Shown: positions 1 through 10,235 of the stretch, in pieces
How positions within the stretch are numbered: the stretch's first letter is position 1
Layout: every line of letters starts with the position of its first letter
Source of the DNA: Piper betle
Taxonomy: Eukaryota; Streptophyta; Magnoliopsida; Piperales; Piperaceae
DNA length: 64,000 nucleotides
Direction of reading: 5' to 3'
Assembly: GCA_033002965.1 (NCBI GenBank)
Contig: JAURVB010012375.1
Coordinates: 62,001 to 126,000, forward strand
Notes under the pieces: model-generated
The model's input: only the letters and a program-made list of their open reading frames with translations
The model's database searches: none
Told to the model about the DNA's origin: nothing
Position numbers and translations under genes: made by a program

Positions 1-779
1 TTGCATCTTATATTTTGTCAATTCTGCGAAACACATGTTTGTAATAAAAGGCCGAGAACAACACAAAGTCACAAAGAAATACCCTATTAGTTTAGTTAGA
101 TTGCTGGTGCATGATGGTTTGTTCCTAATTTTAAAGTAATATGGGAAGCTAATTTTTTATGAAGCAACCAACTAGAGATCTGAGTTATTAGATATTAGCG
201 GTCGACGTGAGATTTGAACCACCAACTAGGGGTGACCATTAGAAATATTTCTTATATGTACTCTTATTTTATTCATGAAAGGGGAAGTCAATAGTAGCCT
301 CTGTTTAAAAGTTATAAATTTAATCAATCAAAATTAACTAAAATAAAAAAATAAATCAAATTATTATAATTTATTTTCTCATCTTTAAAATCAATCAAAA
401 TCTATATTTAAAATATTATTATAGTCTACCTCATTATTCAACAAGAATTTATTTATAACATTAAAAGTTATCTATAGTGTAGATTGAGCATGAAGTGACA
501 TCTTTTCTTTTATATATAATCTCATGTATATATGAAGAATTGTGTTATTCCAAAGCTCAAATGGCACATTAATGCGGCAACATGAAAGGTGGCATCGTAG
601 ATGGAGCGAATGACTATGAAGAATTGAACCCAAATATGACAGTTTAACATCTTCGAGACTATTGAATATTCAGAGGCAATTGATTGATGTTTTGAAGTCA
701 ATGTCATTGAACAAAGAGTCATGAGTCCACAAAAGAAGACAGTTCTCAAACCCTCTTAAACACATACTAACTTCTAAGG
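1..779. other. AT-rich stretch without a recognisable gene
   Basis: No reading frame here looks like a known protein. About 270-510 holds an AT-rich segment whose wording (short phrases meaning 'Cats in Cattatt-like' blocks ending near a 'gtctac/gtagat' phrase) recurs loosely at 29330-30250, so it is probably a small dispersed repeat. The stretch borders the decayed Athila element; the left edge of that element could lie inside it but I cannot place it. Confidence 0.4.
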
Positions 780-908
780 AGATAGGTGAGGAAGAAGAGG
801 AAGATCTAGCCGAGTTAATGGCTTGGCTTGACAACCAACCAAGTAGCAGCAGAAGGTGCGAGTAGCCATAGCCTTGAACTGAAATGAACATTGCATCTAT
901 TATTAGCC

Positions 909-1965
909 CTCTAGAACTAAAGTTAAAGCTTTTGTTGAAGCACCTTAAATATTCATTTCTTTCACAACCTAATGCTCTACTTAGTAATTATTTTTGCATC
1001 GCTCACACCTTTCCAAGAAGGGAAGTTATTGTGAGTACTAAGAGATCATCATCTATCCATTGAATGGAAAATTGCCAACATCCGAGACATTAACCCAAAT
1101 GTCTACCCAAGAAGGGAAAATTTTTTTTCAAGAATGACACAAGCTAATTGTTAAGCAACACTGACACCTCGATCCTATAATGAAGGAGATAGTGAATAAG
1201 GGGATAGTTAAGTGGCTAGATGCTAGAATAACATATGCAATTACTCATGGTTCATGGGTTAGCTCTGTCCAATGTGTTCCAAAGAAAGGAGGAATAATTG
1301 TTGTGCCCAATAAGAACAATGAGCTAATTTCAATCATTGGATGGAGAGTGTGTATAGACTATATGAATTTGAATAAGGCCACAACAAATGACAATTTTTC
1401 TTTACCATTCATTGACCAAATGATTGATAGGTTACTAGACAATAATATCATTGCTTTCTATATGGTTACTCTAGATATAATTAGATAGCAATCCATCTAT
1501 AAGATCAAGAGAAGACCACATTTACATGTTCATATAGAACCTTTGCTTTTAGAAGAATGCCTTTTGGATTATGTAATACCCTTGGGATATTTCAAAGATA
1601 CATGATGTCCCATTTTTTCAAATATTATGGAGGATGAGATGGAAATTTTTATAGATGAGTTTTAAGTATTTGGAAGTACCTATGACCAGTGCTTTGAGAC
1701 TTTAGGTAAAGTTTTGTAAATATGTGAAAGTACCAACTTAGTTTTTAACTGAGAAAAATGTCACTTCATGGTAAAAGAAGAAATTGTGCTAGGACATAGA
1801 GTCTCAAGGAAGGGCTTGAAAGTGGACCAAGCAAAAGTAGAAGTAATTGAGACACTGCCACCACCAACCAATGTCAAGGGACTAAGAAGCTTTCCAAGCC
1901 ATGCTGGATTTTACAGGGGATTCATAAAGGACTTTTCAAAAATTACAAAACCTCTTTTCAATTAA
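909..1965 (+). pseudogene. Athila reverse transcriptase, broken
   Basis: A degraded PLELK phrase at about 909 is the usual lead-in to Athila reverse transcriptase. The open piece 1180-1488 carries SWVSSVQCVPKKGG, WRVCIDYMNLNKAT and LPFIDQMIDRL. Near 1540-1600 another frame reads a TFTCSYRTFAFRRMPFGL-like block, the fingers/palm region. The piece 1768-1965 gives the VLGHRVSRKGL and AKVEVIETLPPPTNVKGLRSF connection region. The catalytic loop near 1650-1670 reads as IDEF rather than the family's double aspartate and is followed by stops. At least three frame changes and several in-frame stops separate these blocks, so no active enzyme is made. The assignment to Athila is by motif recall, not by alignment. 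Confidence 0.8.
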
Positions 1966-2029
1966 TGGTAAAAGATGTAGCTTTAAAATTGATGATGAAG
2001 CTTGTCTAGAAGCATTTTACAGATTGAAA

Positions 2030-2433
2030 GAGAAGCTTATTGTTGCTCCCATCATTGCTTCACCAGACTAGTCACTACCATCATGTTAATGTGTGATGCA
2101 AGTGACTATGCCATTGGCGCAATCATAGGCCAGCACATCAATAAGATCTTTTATACCATCTACTATGAAAGAAAGACATTGAATGAAAGTCAAGTGAATT
2201 GGACTATTATAGAGAAGGAATTGTTGGCTGTAGTATATGCTGTAGATAAATTCAGGTCATACTTGACAGGTACCCAAATGATAATTCACATAGATCACTC
2301 AGCTTTGAAGTACCTACTACAAAAGGAGGAGGCCAAGCGAAGGCTCATCAGATGGGAGCTACTAATAGTAGAATTTGATTTGAAAGTAAGAGACAGAAAG
2401 GGTTCTAAGAATGTAGTAGCCACCGACTGGTAA
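2030..2433 (+). pseudogene. Athila RNase H domain, remnant
   Basis: The frame reads MCDASDYAIGAIIGQ, with the first catalytic aspartate, then YYERKTLNESQVNW and EKELLAVVYAVDKFRSYL, with the catalytic glutamate, and IHIDHSALKYLL, with the third aspartate. This is the retroelement RNase H that follows reverse transcriptase in Ty3/gypsy pol. The last part, RRLIRWELLIVEFDLKVRDRKG, is the usual linker before the integrase. The frame stops at 2433 where the family continues, so it is cut from the integrase by a stop. The domain itself is one of the best preserved parts of the element. Confidence 0.8.
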
Positions 2434-2589
2434 CTCAGAATAATGAAGCCAACGAATTGCCAATTCAAGAGAACTTTCTACATGAACAACTTCTTTAGGT
2501 AAGGGTATCTAACTTACCATGGTTTGCAGATTATATAAATTTTCTTGTTGCTCAAGTTCTTTCCAAAAACATTTCATCCCAATAGGAAA

Positions 2590-3745
2590 GAAAATTTTTG
2601 AGTGAAGTCAAACATTATTTTTGGGATGAGCCATATTTATTTAAGACATGCAGTGGCTAGATGATCAAAAGATGTGTCACAGAAGAAGATGCCAAATATT
2701 CTATACCATTGTCATTCATTCAGAATATGGAGATCATTTCAGAAGCTAAAGGACAACCATGAAAGTTTTACAATTAGGATTCTATTGGCCATTTTTAATG
2801 ATGCTCAACTCTTTTGTTAAGTAATGTGATAGATAGTCATCAAGGAAGACAAGAGATGCCCTTGCATGGAATCCTTGAAGCTGAGCTTTTTGATGTTTGG
2901 GGAATAGACTTCATGGGACCCTTTATGTCATCCAACAATAACCTATACATATTGGTAACAGTTGACTATATTTCAAAATGGATAGAAGCTTTAGTATTTC
3001 CTACCAATGATGTTAAGACAGTGATACAAGTTTTGAAGAAAAACATCTTTATAAGATTTGGCACCCCAAGAGCCATCATCAATGATGAAGGATCACACTT
3101 CTATGACAAAGCCTTTAAAACTATATTGGCTATGTATGGAGTCAAACATAAAGTCGCAAGAATATATCATCCAAAAATAAGTGGACAAGCCAAAATCTCC
3201 AACCGAGAAATCAAGTGAATCTTAGAAAAGGTTGTAAGTCTATTAAGGAAGGATTGGTCACTCAAATTGGACGATGCATTATGGGCTTACCGAACAGCTT
3301 TCAAGATACTAATCAAAATGTACCCTTTAGCATAGTATTTGCAAAAGCAAGTCACCTACCTTTAGAGCTAGAGCACAAAGTATATCGGGTCATTCAGAAG
3401 TCGAACTTTGATGCCAAAATATGTGGATAGAAAAAGTTATTACAATTGAATGAATTGGATGAACTGAGGCTCAATATATATGAGAATGTCAAACTTTAAA
3501 AAGAGAAAACTAAGTTATGGCATGACTGCTCATTCTAACGAAACACTTTGAGCTGGGATATCAGGAGTTATTGTACAACTCTAGGTTAAAGCTTTTCTCA
3601 AGAAAACTCAAATTCCAATGGATAGGACTCTACACTGTGATGCATGTATTCCCACATAGTGCAGTAGAGATTAGAAATGAGAAAAATGGGAACTAGTTTA
3701 GGTCAATGGACATAGGTTGAAGCGCCATCATAAAGGAAAGTGATT
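2590..3745 (+). pseudogene. Athila integrase and C-terminal extension, broken
   Basis: The central core lies at 2814-3218: [10 protein letters not shown] (first catalytic Asp), then [16 protein letters not shown] (second Asp), then [26 protein letters not shown], where the third catalytic Glu is in SNREIK. The zinc-finger part upstream (about 2590-2810) is readable only in pieces, for example MIKRCVTEEDAK. Downstream at 3215-3430 a shifted frame continues with ALWAYRT-like and [19 protein letters not shown] blocks, and about 3560-3745 gives LLYNSRLKLF and FQWIGLYTV, the family's post-core tail. Frame changes at about 3215 and 3430 and stops afterwards mark it as inactive. Confidence 0.8.
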
Positions 3746-4492
3746 CATTTGACTTCACCCGACAGCCCAAGCTCAGAATGACCAAGAGACAAGTCAAGCT
3801 AAGGACCGGAAACAAGCGATTACTGGGAGGCAACCCTGGGATAAAAAAACTAACTTTTTTTTAAGGAATATCCCAACTTGAAGTTGATGACTCGGTGGAA
3901 CCCAACCCAAACCCAACTCAAGAAGAAAATGGGAAAAGATAAAACACGAAAATGGTAAGTAAAGATAAGATTCTTTTTAACCCTAAGTTTTTCTTCTCCG
4001 CCGCTGCTTTTGTTCTTCTCAATCTACAACAAAATCAGTGATCAACAATTGAGGTATGTGCTCCAATCCACCCCTTAGACTAATCCCTGTTTGCTCATGA
4101 TCGATTCAATTGCATGATACAGATCTGTATGTAAAGCATTAGCATGAGTTATTTGTTGAAAGTTGTAGAGTCAATAAAGGGACATGCTCGAGTTAGTGAA
4201 CATACTCTTGATCAGTGAACTTATTTATGTTGAAGTTGCATTATTTGTAAATCTGTTGTTGCTTGAGTCAGTTGAGGGATATGCACATTTTGGTCACATT
4301 ATTTCAATAATTGCGCAATTGAGTAAATGCACTGCTCTTGAAATTTTGATTTCCCACCTTCATTGTTGGTTTGTCGATCTGTTGTTGTTGGGTATGTCAA
4401 TCTATTGTTTGATTTTTCTTTTATGATTACTTTAGCTGAAATGATAATTTGAGACATAATGGTTTGAAAGAAGCAACAAGTCTCGAAGTCTA
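3746..4492 (+). other. Athila post-integrase spacer
   Basis: This noncoding spacer contains GGGAGGCAACCC at 3825-3836, a phrase often found just after the pol frame of Athila and related elements. A short start at 3929 (MGKDKTRK) ends at once in a stop, and a pyrimidine-rich leader-like part follows at 3970-4020. I see no long frame. It may have been the leader of the downstream charged frame, because splice-like signals (GGTAAGT at 3955) occur here; that is inference. Confidence 0.45.
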
Positions 4493-5492
4493 CCATGGCA
4501 CAACCTATGGATTCACCACCAATCTCCGGCAATTCAACTAAGGAGAGTGACTGCCAGAAGGTCGAGGCCACAGTTGAAATGAGAAACCTGCGTAAACAGG
4601 AAATGAGGGCAAGAGCAGAATGAGGAGATTACCAACACCGAAAGTGAAGAATCAACTCTGCCACCCTTATTGAGGAAAGGGAGATCAACCAACCAGTAAT
4701 AACCTCTTTCTTTACCAAGCCACCAAAAAGAACAGCAACAGAGACTGACTTACCGAACACAAAACCCATAAAAGCAAAAGGGAAAGAAAATTTGACAGGA
4801 AAGATAGAGAAGCATGATGTGAGGAAATTGATGCCAAGGAAATCGATAAGGACAGTTAAAGACACTACCATTCTTGAGATACCAATTGCTGAAAATGAAA
4901 ACAATGTTCGAGAGCAACCCGAGTCAGCAGAAATGGTGAAGGAAAAGTTTGCCACGAAGGCAAAAGCCAAGAAGAAAGTTGAAGATGAAAAACCTGCTGA
5001 AGCCAAATCTCAAGGAAAGGGCATGAGTGAAAGATCACCACCAATAGTAAGGAAGGAACAAGCCAAGCGACCAACACCGAGTAAGAACCAAGAGCAGATG
5101 ACTTGACATGGAAATACTGGACGAACTAAATGCTATTAAGGCGAGCCAGCAACTGATAATCAACTTCCTGAGTTACCAGCATCACTTGAACTTGTTTATG
5201 CAGAACAAATGGGCCATAACAAGCATTAATCTACGAATATACCTGACTTTCTTTATTGTTTGCAGGAACTTTAGGGGCCAAACCATAAACAAAGTCTAAG
5301 CGTGCCAAAGCACCACTAGCAGGGCAGAAGAACAAAATAAAAGCTACCAAGGCATCCATTCAACGAGTTCCAATCCAACCAACAGAAGAAAAAACTGAGG
5401 AAGAGGAGGAAGTCACCACACATCTGGGAGGAGCAGACCTCTTGACAGGTCACTTCACCATCATAAACCTAAGCTCAAGGGAAGAAGATTGA
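4493..5492 (+). pseudogene. Decayed charged reading frame between Athila pol and its 3' LTR
   Basis: Joining frames by eye, a protein rich in Lys and Glu starts at 4493 (MAQPMDSPPISGNSTKESD), runs through a frame change near 4620 (TESEESTLPPLL), and continues at 4792-5106 (KSIRTVKDTTILEIPIAE; KAKAKKKVEDEKPAEAKSQ). A further piece starts at 5108 (MEILDELNAIKASQ). An acceptor-like TTGTTTGCAG at 5257-5266 precedes an open segment that ends at 5492 (VPIQPTEEKTEEEEEV). No membrane segment is visible, so it does not look like an envelope protein. It could be an accessory Athila frame or a captured host gene. I do not recognise a family. Confidence 0.4.
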
Positions 5493-5640
5493 AACATCTA
5501 ATGAGCACTTCTTTATCCCTTCCTCTCTATTTGTTTTTCTATTTCTTGCTGCCGATATGCTACAATTTCATACTTGTGTCTCGCTGAAACATTGATTTTG
5601 AAAATCCATTTGTTTATTAACTGTGAGAGCACAATTAAAC

Positions 5641-5672
5641 TCAAGTTTGGGGTGGGGGTGGGGGTGGGGCGG
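5641..5672 (+). other. Purine tract (G-rich, polypurine-tract-like)
   Basis: The string begins AAGTTTGGGGTGGGGG and repeats GGGGGTG three times. Retroelement plus-strand priming uses a purine tract just before the 3' LTR. However, a better copy (AAGTTTGGGGGC followed by TGAT) occurs at about 6798 and 7359, so this one may be an internal or older tract. Confidence 0.45.
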
Positions 5673-6772
5673 ACGACTTATAATTTTGGCTTGTATGACT
5701 ATTATGCTTCTTAGTAAATAGGATATTTTGATACAATAGGAAATATGGCACTCTAATTTTTCAATCATAGTTTGATCTGATTAGGACAACTCTTGCATAT
5801 GTTAATTTTGTGATCTATATTTTTAAAGCAAGCATATTATTGTCCAACCTAGTACCCAATTTGTTAAGATTAAAAATAGAAGCTCCTGTAAATCTAAGGA
5901 GAAGGATTCTTGAGGCAAATAAATGTTTTTGACTAGTTGGGAAATGATTTAGGTGACACTTGACCACCTGGGCCTACATTAGGTATCCTTCACATAACCA
6001 CAATTTAGACAAATTTTGCCCCACATTAACTTCCTGCTTGTGTCCCTCATATATTTAAAGCCCTAGCCTGATTAAAAAAAAAAACAGTGTTTTTACCCTG
6101 ACCTTAGTATGACTAACTAGGAAATTTTCCGTACTGGTCAATGTGCTCATAAGTTAAGGAGGGGCTATGTGCAACTATTTGAAAAGAAGGGAAGAAACAT
6201 GGGCTGAAGAGAAGACAAAGAAAAAGGGGGAAGGCTCTTGAAGGATTGAGAATTGTCCAATGGTGTACATTTCTATCACATGGCCATAGGATGGTGCTGT
6301 AGTTGAAATCACACATTTGTTTGAAAATAAATAAATAAATAAATAAAAATATTGGAAAAAGATGGGAGACATAGAACAGCAAGGGAAGTGCACCTTAGGA
6401 AAGGAAAATTGTAGTCACCACTCTTCTATGAGCACAATGATTAGATAAAAGAAAATTCAGAGTTAGTAATTCCTGTGCTTTGTTTCCTTTTATCCATTTT
6501 AAAACCCTATCTATAACCCCATTACAACCTAACAAATCTTTTTGATCCTCTTTAGTCTCAAGGATTTGATTTCGATGAGAGATATCTCTCCTTTCTGTAT
6601 GAGACATATGATGAACTAATCTATATAGACTTATAGATCTGAGTTAGTTGAGTAGCATGTGAGGAATAATCGGTTGTGAGAAAATTAATCATAATTTTTT
6701 GGTTGTGTATGGACTTATCCTTTATCATTTAATTGCTGTTATCGAGAATTTGGAGGGGACATTAATATTTTT
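5673..6772 (+). other. Athila 3' untranslated region, no gene
   Basis: This is AT-rich sequence between two purine tracts. The short open frames here do not resemble proteins. A short (AAAT)n run lies near 6330-6346. It probably belongs to the untranslated part of the Athila element. Confidence 0.4.
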
Positions 6773-7890
6773 TTTGTTAGGGACTAGCAAAGTTTAAGTT
6801 TGGGGGCTTGATATGTTGTAGATTAGTGTAACATTTCGATAGCTTTTGTATATAATCTTCATGCCCCAATGTTAGTTTTTAGACTATTTTGGCAAACATT
6901 TGAAAATTTTGGATTGTCCAAAATTCTAGTAAATATTGATGAATCAAGAGCCAAATTTGAATAAAGAATGATATTTTAAAGGATATGGACAAAGCTCATA
7001 CGTATGTGCAAGTGGACTAAACTAGTTTTTCTTCAACCTAGGATGAACCACTTCCTGGTATGGTTAGACCAACAAAGATCCCACATGCACTCCTGTAAGG
7101 TCAGACTTGCAACATGCTTTTGACTAACAGAAAGGCACTTGCACAATTGCGCTTGCTCCCCACTCTTGGACAATCTACTAACTCCTTACCTCCAGGCCTT
7201 TAGATAGCCATCTTGAGGAGCAAGGAACATATCCACCACTTTCCAATGATTAGAGGAAGCTACTCGTGTGAATTTGCTGGAAATGAAGCTTCCTCCAAAT
7301 TGCAAGTGTATGCGTAACTTAACATTTTGGTTTGTTAGGGACTAGCAAAGATTAAGTTTGGGGGCTTGATGCTTCGTAGATTAACATAACATTTTAATAG
7401 CTTTTGTATAACATTTTTATCCCTAGAACTATTTTCCTTAGCATTTTTGGCTAAAATTCAAAATTTTTGAATTATCACAAATTATAGAAAATATGCATAA
7501 ATCGGCAAACAATTGTAAATAACCTATTATATTTTGAAGGAGAATAAATAAGGCTCATACACACTTGTATATGGGATTGAACTACTACACCACCAACCTA
7601 GGAGGGACTTCATTGGGCCTACAAATCTCGGCACATGCTCAAGTGTACAAATCCCTGCATATGCTTTTGACCAAGGGATGAAGTCTACACACCTGCACAT
7701 ATCCCTACCTTTTGGACAGATCCACCAGCTCCACCAAATCCTTTCTTCTTAAACTGTTAGATGGACACCTTGAAGAGGAAGTAAGGAACACATTCAATTA
7801 CTGCCAATGATTAAAGGAGACACTCATGTGCATTGGTTGGAATGGAAGATGCAAGGAAGTTTCCTCCACCGTTTTGACATGTTCGAATCA
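6773..7890 (+). repeat. 558-bp direct tandem duplication spanning the LTR start
   Basis: The phrase TTTGTTAGGGACTAGCAAAG starts at 6773 and again at 7331. Both are followed by AAGTTTGGGGGCTTGAT and then by diverged but colinear sequence, for example GGCTCATACAC-like, CAACCTAGGA and CCAATGATTA blocks. The offset is 558 bases throughout. Identity falls to perhaps 70 percent in places, so the duplication is old. It doubles the purine tract and the first part of the U3 region of the Athila LTR. Confidence 0.75.
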
Positions 7891-9120
7891 CTTGAACCAC
7901 ATGGGACAACTCCACCAACCATGTAGAGCAACAAGGAGACAAGGGGGCAAGGATGTAAGCATAATCAGAAGTGTTGATGATGGAGTCAACACCTGCCCTA
8001 CTTTGGAAGAAGGAACTTACCAAGAAACTATTACACATTCAAGAGAGTTCTACTCTCATCAGCTAAATGTACCTTCCCTCACATACATTGTAAAGGAGAA
8101 CCAGAGATGAATACACATAGATACCATATATATAAGAAGACATTTGAGAAATAAAACCCACTCTTCATCCCTTTACATTTTACCCTCTCATGCTCCACAG
8201 TACTAATCTGAAAAAGGAGGTGAAGGTTGCAGAGAAGAAGCTGTCAACACCGAGTTACAAAGAAGCAACACTGCTGAATAGAAGTTCACACCAAGGTTTC
8301 ATGGTCACAAAATTGCATAACTTTTCTCTTCTATTCTCATTGTTGTTTTCTTTGATGAACTTCATGATGTGCTATTATTCACTTATGGAGTAAAACTTTA
8401 TTGATTAGGAGTGTATGATGGATCTTCGTTGATATGTAATATATCTTGTTCATGTTGTCTTGTTGCACTAATTATTAAGTGATTATTTCATACCCGTTTT
8501 TAATTCTTCAACAGAGTAGCTAACTTTTATATGATCAAGAGATTCAGTCGAGTTCTAGGAATAGGCAGATTAATGATATGTATGGATGAAGCAGTTTATG
8601 ATTTTAATTGTAAAAATGTATTAGAATCATAGATATCCATAAAAGGGAGCCGATCATAAAGCACATAGTTAGTTTTGTTTGCTCAAAGAATATGAAATGA
8701 TGTTAGGGCGGTAGGTCATGATAAGATGCAAAAACCGGTACCACTAAATTCATTCTCCTTGATATTAATTGTAATTATGTATAACTTGATTAACACAATA
8801 AGATGTACTACTTATCAACTAAGTAAAGTTATTCATCCCAGATCCATTTTTATTAAAAGAACTTGTGTTAACTTTGGCTACTATTTTCTATCTTCATGCC
8901 TTGACATCATTTTCTAAGTTACAGCAGTATACCAGTTTCATGCCCTCATTTGACCTATTAGTTTTAGGATAGATCTTCATCATAACATACACTTTATGTA
9001 GACAACTTAGTAGGTTTAATAACTTAGCCATCATCGATATAGTCGAACACCAAATCTTCGTGAGAACGATACTCACTCATCACTTTATTACTTATTCAAT
9101 GTGTACACTTACATGATGCA
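6812..9120 (+). repeat. Athila 3' LTR (approximate limits)
   Basis: The left limit is the TGAT just after the purine tract AAGTTTGGGGGC. The right part has an Athila-like ending: ACCAAATCTTCGTGAGAACG at 9050 followed by an ACTCACTCATCACTTTATTA-like phrase and GTGTACACTTACA at 9100-9112. A TATA-like box lies at 8127. Subtracting the internal 558-bp duplication leaves about 1.75 kb, a normal Athila LTR length. No matching 5' LTR is in the window, so the limits cannot be checked by pairing. Confidence 0.6.
8127..8136 (+). promoter_or_regulatory. Putative LTR TATA box
   Basis: TATATATAAG stands in the middle of the Athila LTR, about 30 bases before a CA/pyrimidine region (ACCCACTCTTCATCC) that would suit transcription start. 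The position fits the U3/R border of a retroelement LTR. There is no direct evidence that it is used. Confidence 0.4.
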
Positions 9121-9139
9121 TTGAGATAGCAACAACACT

Positions 9140-10235
9140 GCCTTGTGATAGTATTCTGAAGTTTCATAATTCCCTACCCATCTGCTAATATAATGTATCG
9201 GTAGTTATTTTTGGATTGGTAATTAAACTTGTTTAGTTGCTGACGAATTTCTTATATTTATGTAGGTGAGTATACTTGACAGTGGTTGGTGTAGGTGGAT
9301 GGAACACAACGTACATGGTGCGGGATAATACCAAGTGTATGAATTGTCATGAATCCTACTTATGTATTTTGGGGGATTCATTATGTAGTTGAGATTCATG
9401 TATTATCGTGAATCATCAGTGCACGTGTTGTATTATGATTCAGACTGGTGCCCTAGACCATGTTATGATGCATGTGGACATGTTGCGTGTGATTCGTATA
9501 TTAGTATTATATTATTACCATCATCGTGCAGAGTATTAACTTTGGGGGTACTCTAACAATCCTTTGTAGGTCCGTAAACCTCAAAGTCCCAAAACATAAC
9601 GATGAGCATACCAGGTACGCTAAACTTATTTGGTTGCAGTCGTATGTGTTAGAGTAACTTGGGTTGGAGAAGCTTACGGTCCACGTTTTGTGAAGAGCCT
9701 GCATGAATACCAAGTATAAGGGTATGATGCCTTAGTACTCGATGATGTTTCTATGTATTTTAATTTCCATTATGGATACATAGAACATGTTACCACGACC
9801 CTTGTATTGATAGTGTTAAGTTCAGCATTATCATAAGAATAAGTCATCTAATTCTAGGTCAAAACTAAGTATAAGAATTGGATTATAGATCTGCATCTTT
9901 TAAAGCTTAAACTCTTAATTATATTGGGGGTACTACCTTCTGTGTACCTCAAAGTGATTATTACATATGAAATCACCTTCTTAGATACCAGAAAGGTGCT
10001 ACCACTCCAGTAACTTAGAATGCTCATGTTAGGAGCTCACTTAAAATTTAGAACCTTCCTACAGTTAGTGATCAATATGCATTGTATGAAAATCCATTCA
10101 GGTATTTATCTTAAGCCTCCTTAATGGTTGATATCCACTTCTATAAAATTTATACGATAGCAATTCAACAAACAACTTTCAAATTATAACATTGTAATTC
10201 AGTCTACCTTTGGCCCAAAAAATAGAGTGTTAAGT
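9140..10235 (+). repeat. LTR fragment of the Tekay-like family (R-U5 part), + orientation
   Basis: The block TTCTGAAGTTTCATAA at 9161 and the blocks GATGAGCATACCAGGTACG, TTATTTGGTTGCAG, GGTATGATGCC and ACTCGATGATG follow the same order as in the LTR at 43520-44757. The end phrase GAGTGTTA at about 10227 matches the LTR end GGTGTTACA at 44757. Only about the last 1.1 kb of the LTR is present and it lacks any coding part, so it is a truncated solo fragment. Confidence 0.75.

Larger units (their letters stand above)
780..9120 (+). mobile_element. Decayed, 5'-truncated Athila-type Ty3/gypsy retrotransposon
   Basis: Order on the + strand is reverse transcriptase, RNase H, integrase, a decayed charged 3' frame, purine tracts, then a long LTR, which is the Ty3/gypsy order. 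The integrase opening ([10 protein letters not shown], then [15 protein letters not shown]) and the RT phrase SWVSSVQCVPKKGG are typical of the Athila branch. A GGGAGGCAACCC phrase at 3825-3836, common after integrase in this group, supports the call. No gag, protease or 5' LTR is visible, so the element is truncated at its left end. Many stops and frameshifts make it dead. The right edge is set where the next LTR fragment begins and is approximate. Confidence 0.8.

Noticed and set aside
205..225. tRNA/SINE-like B box on the minus strand (GGTTCAAATCTCAC)
   Set aside because: No A box or tRNA fold could be made around it.
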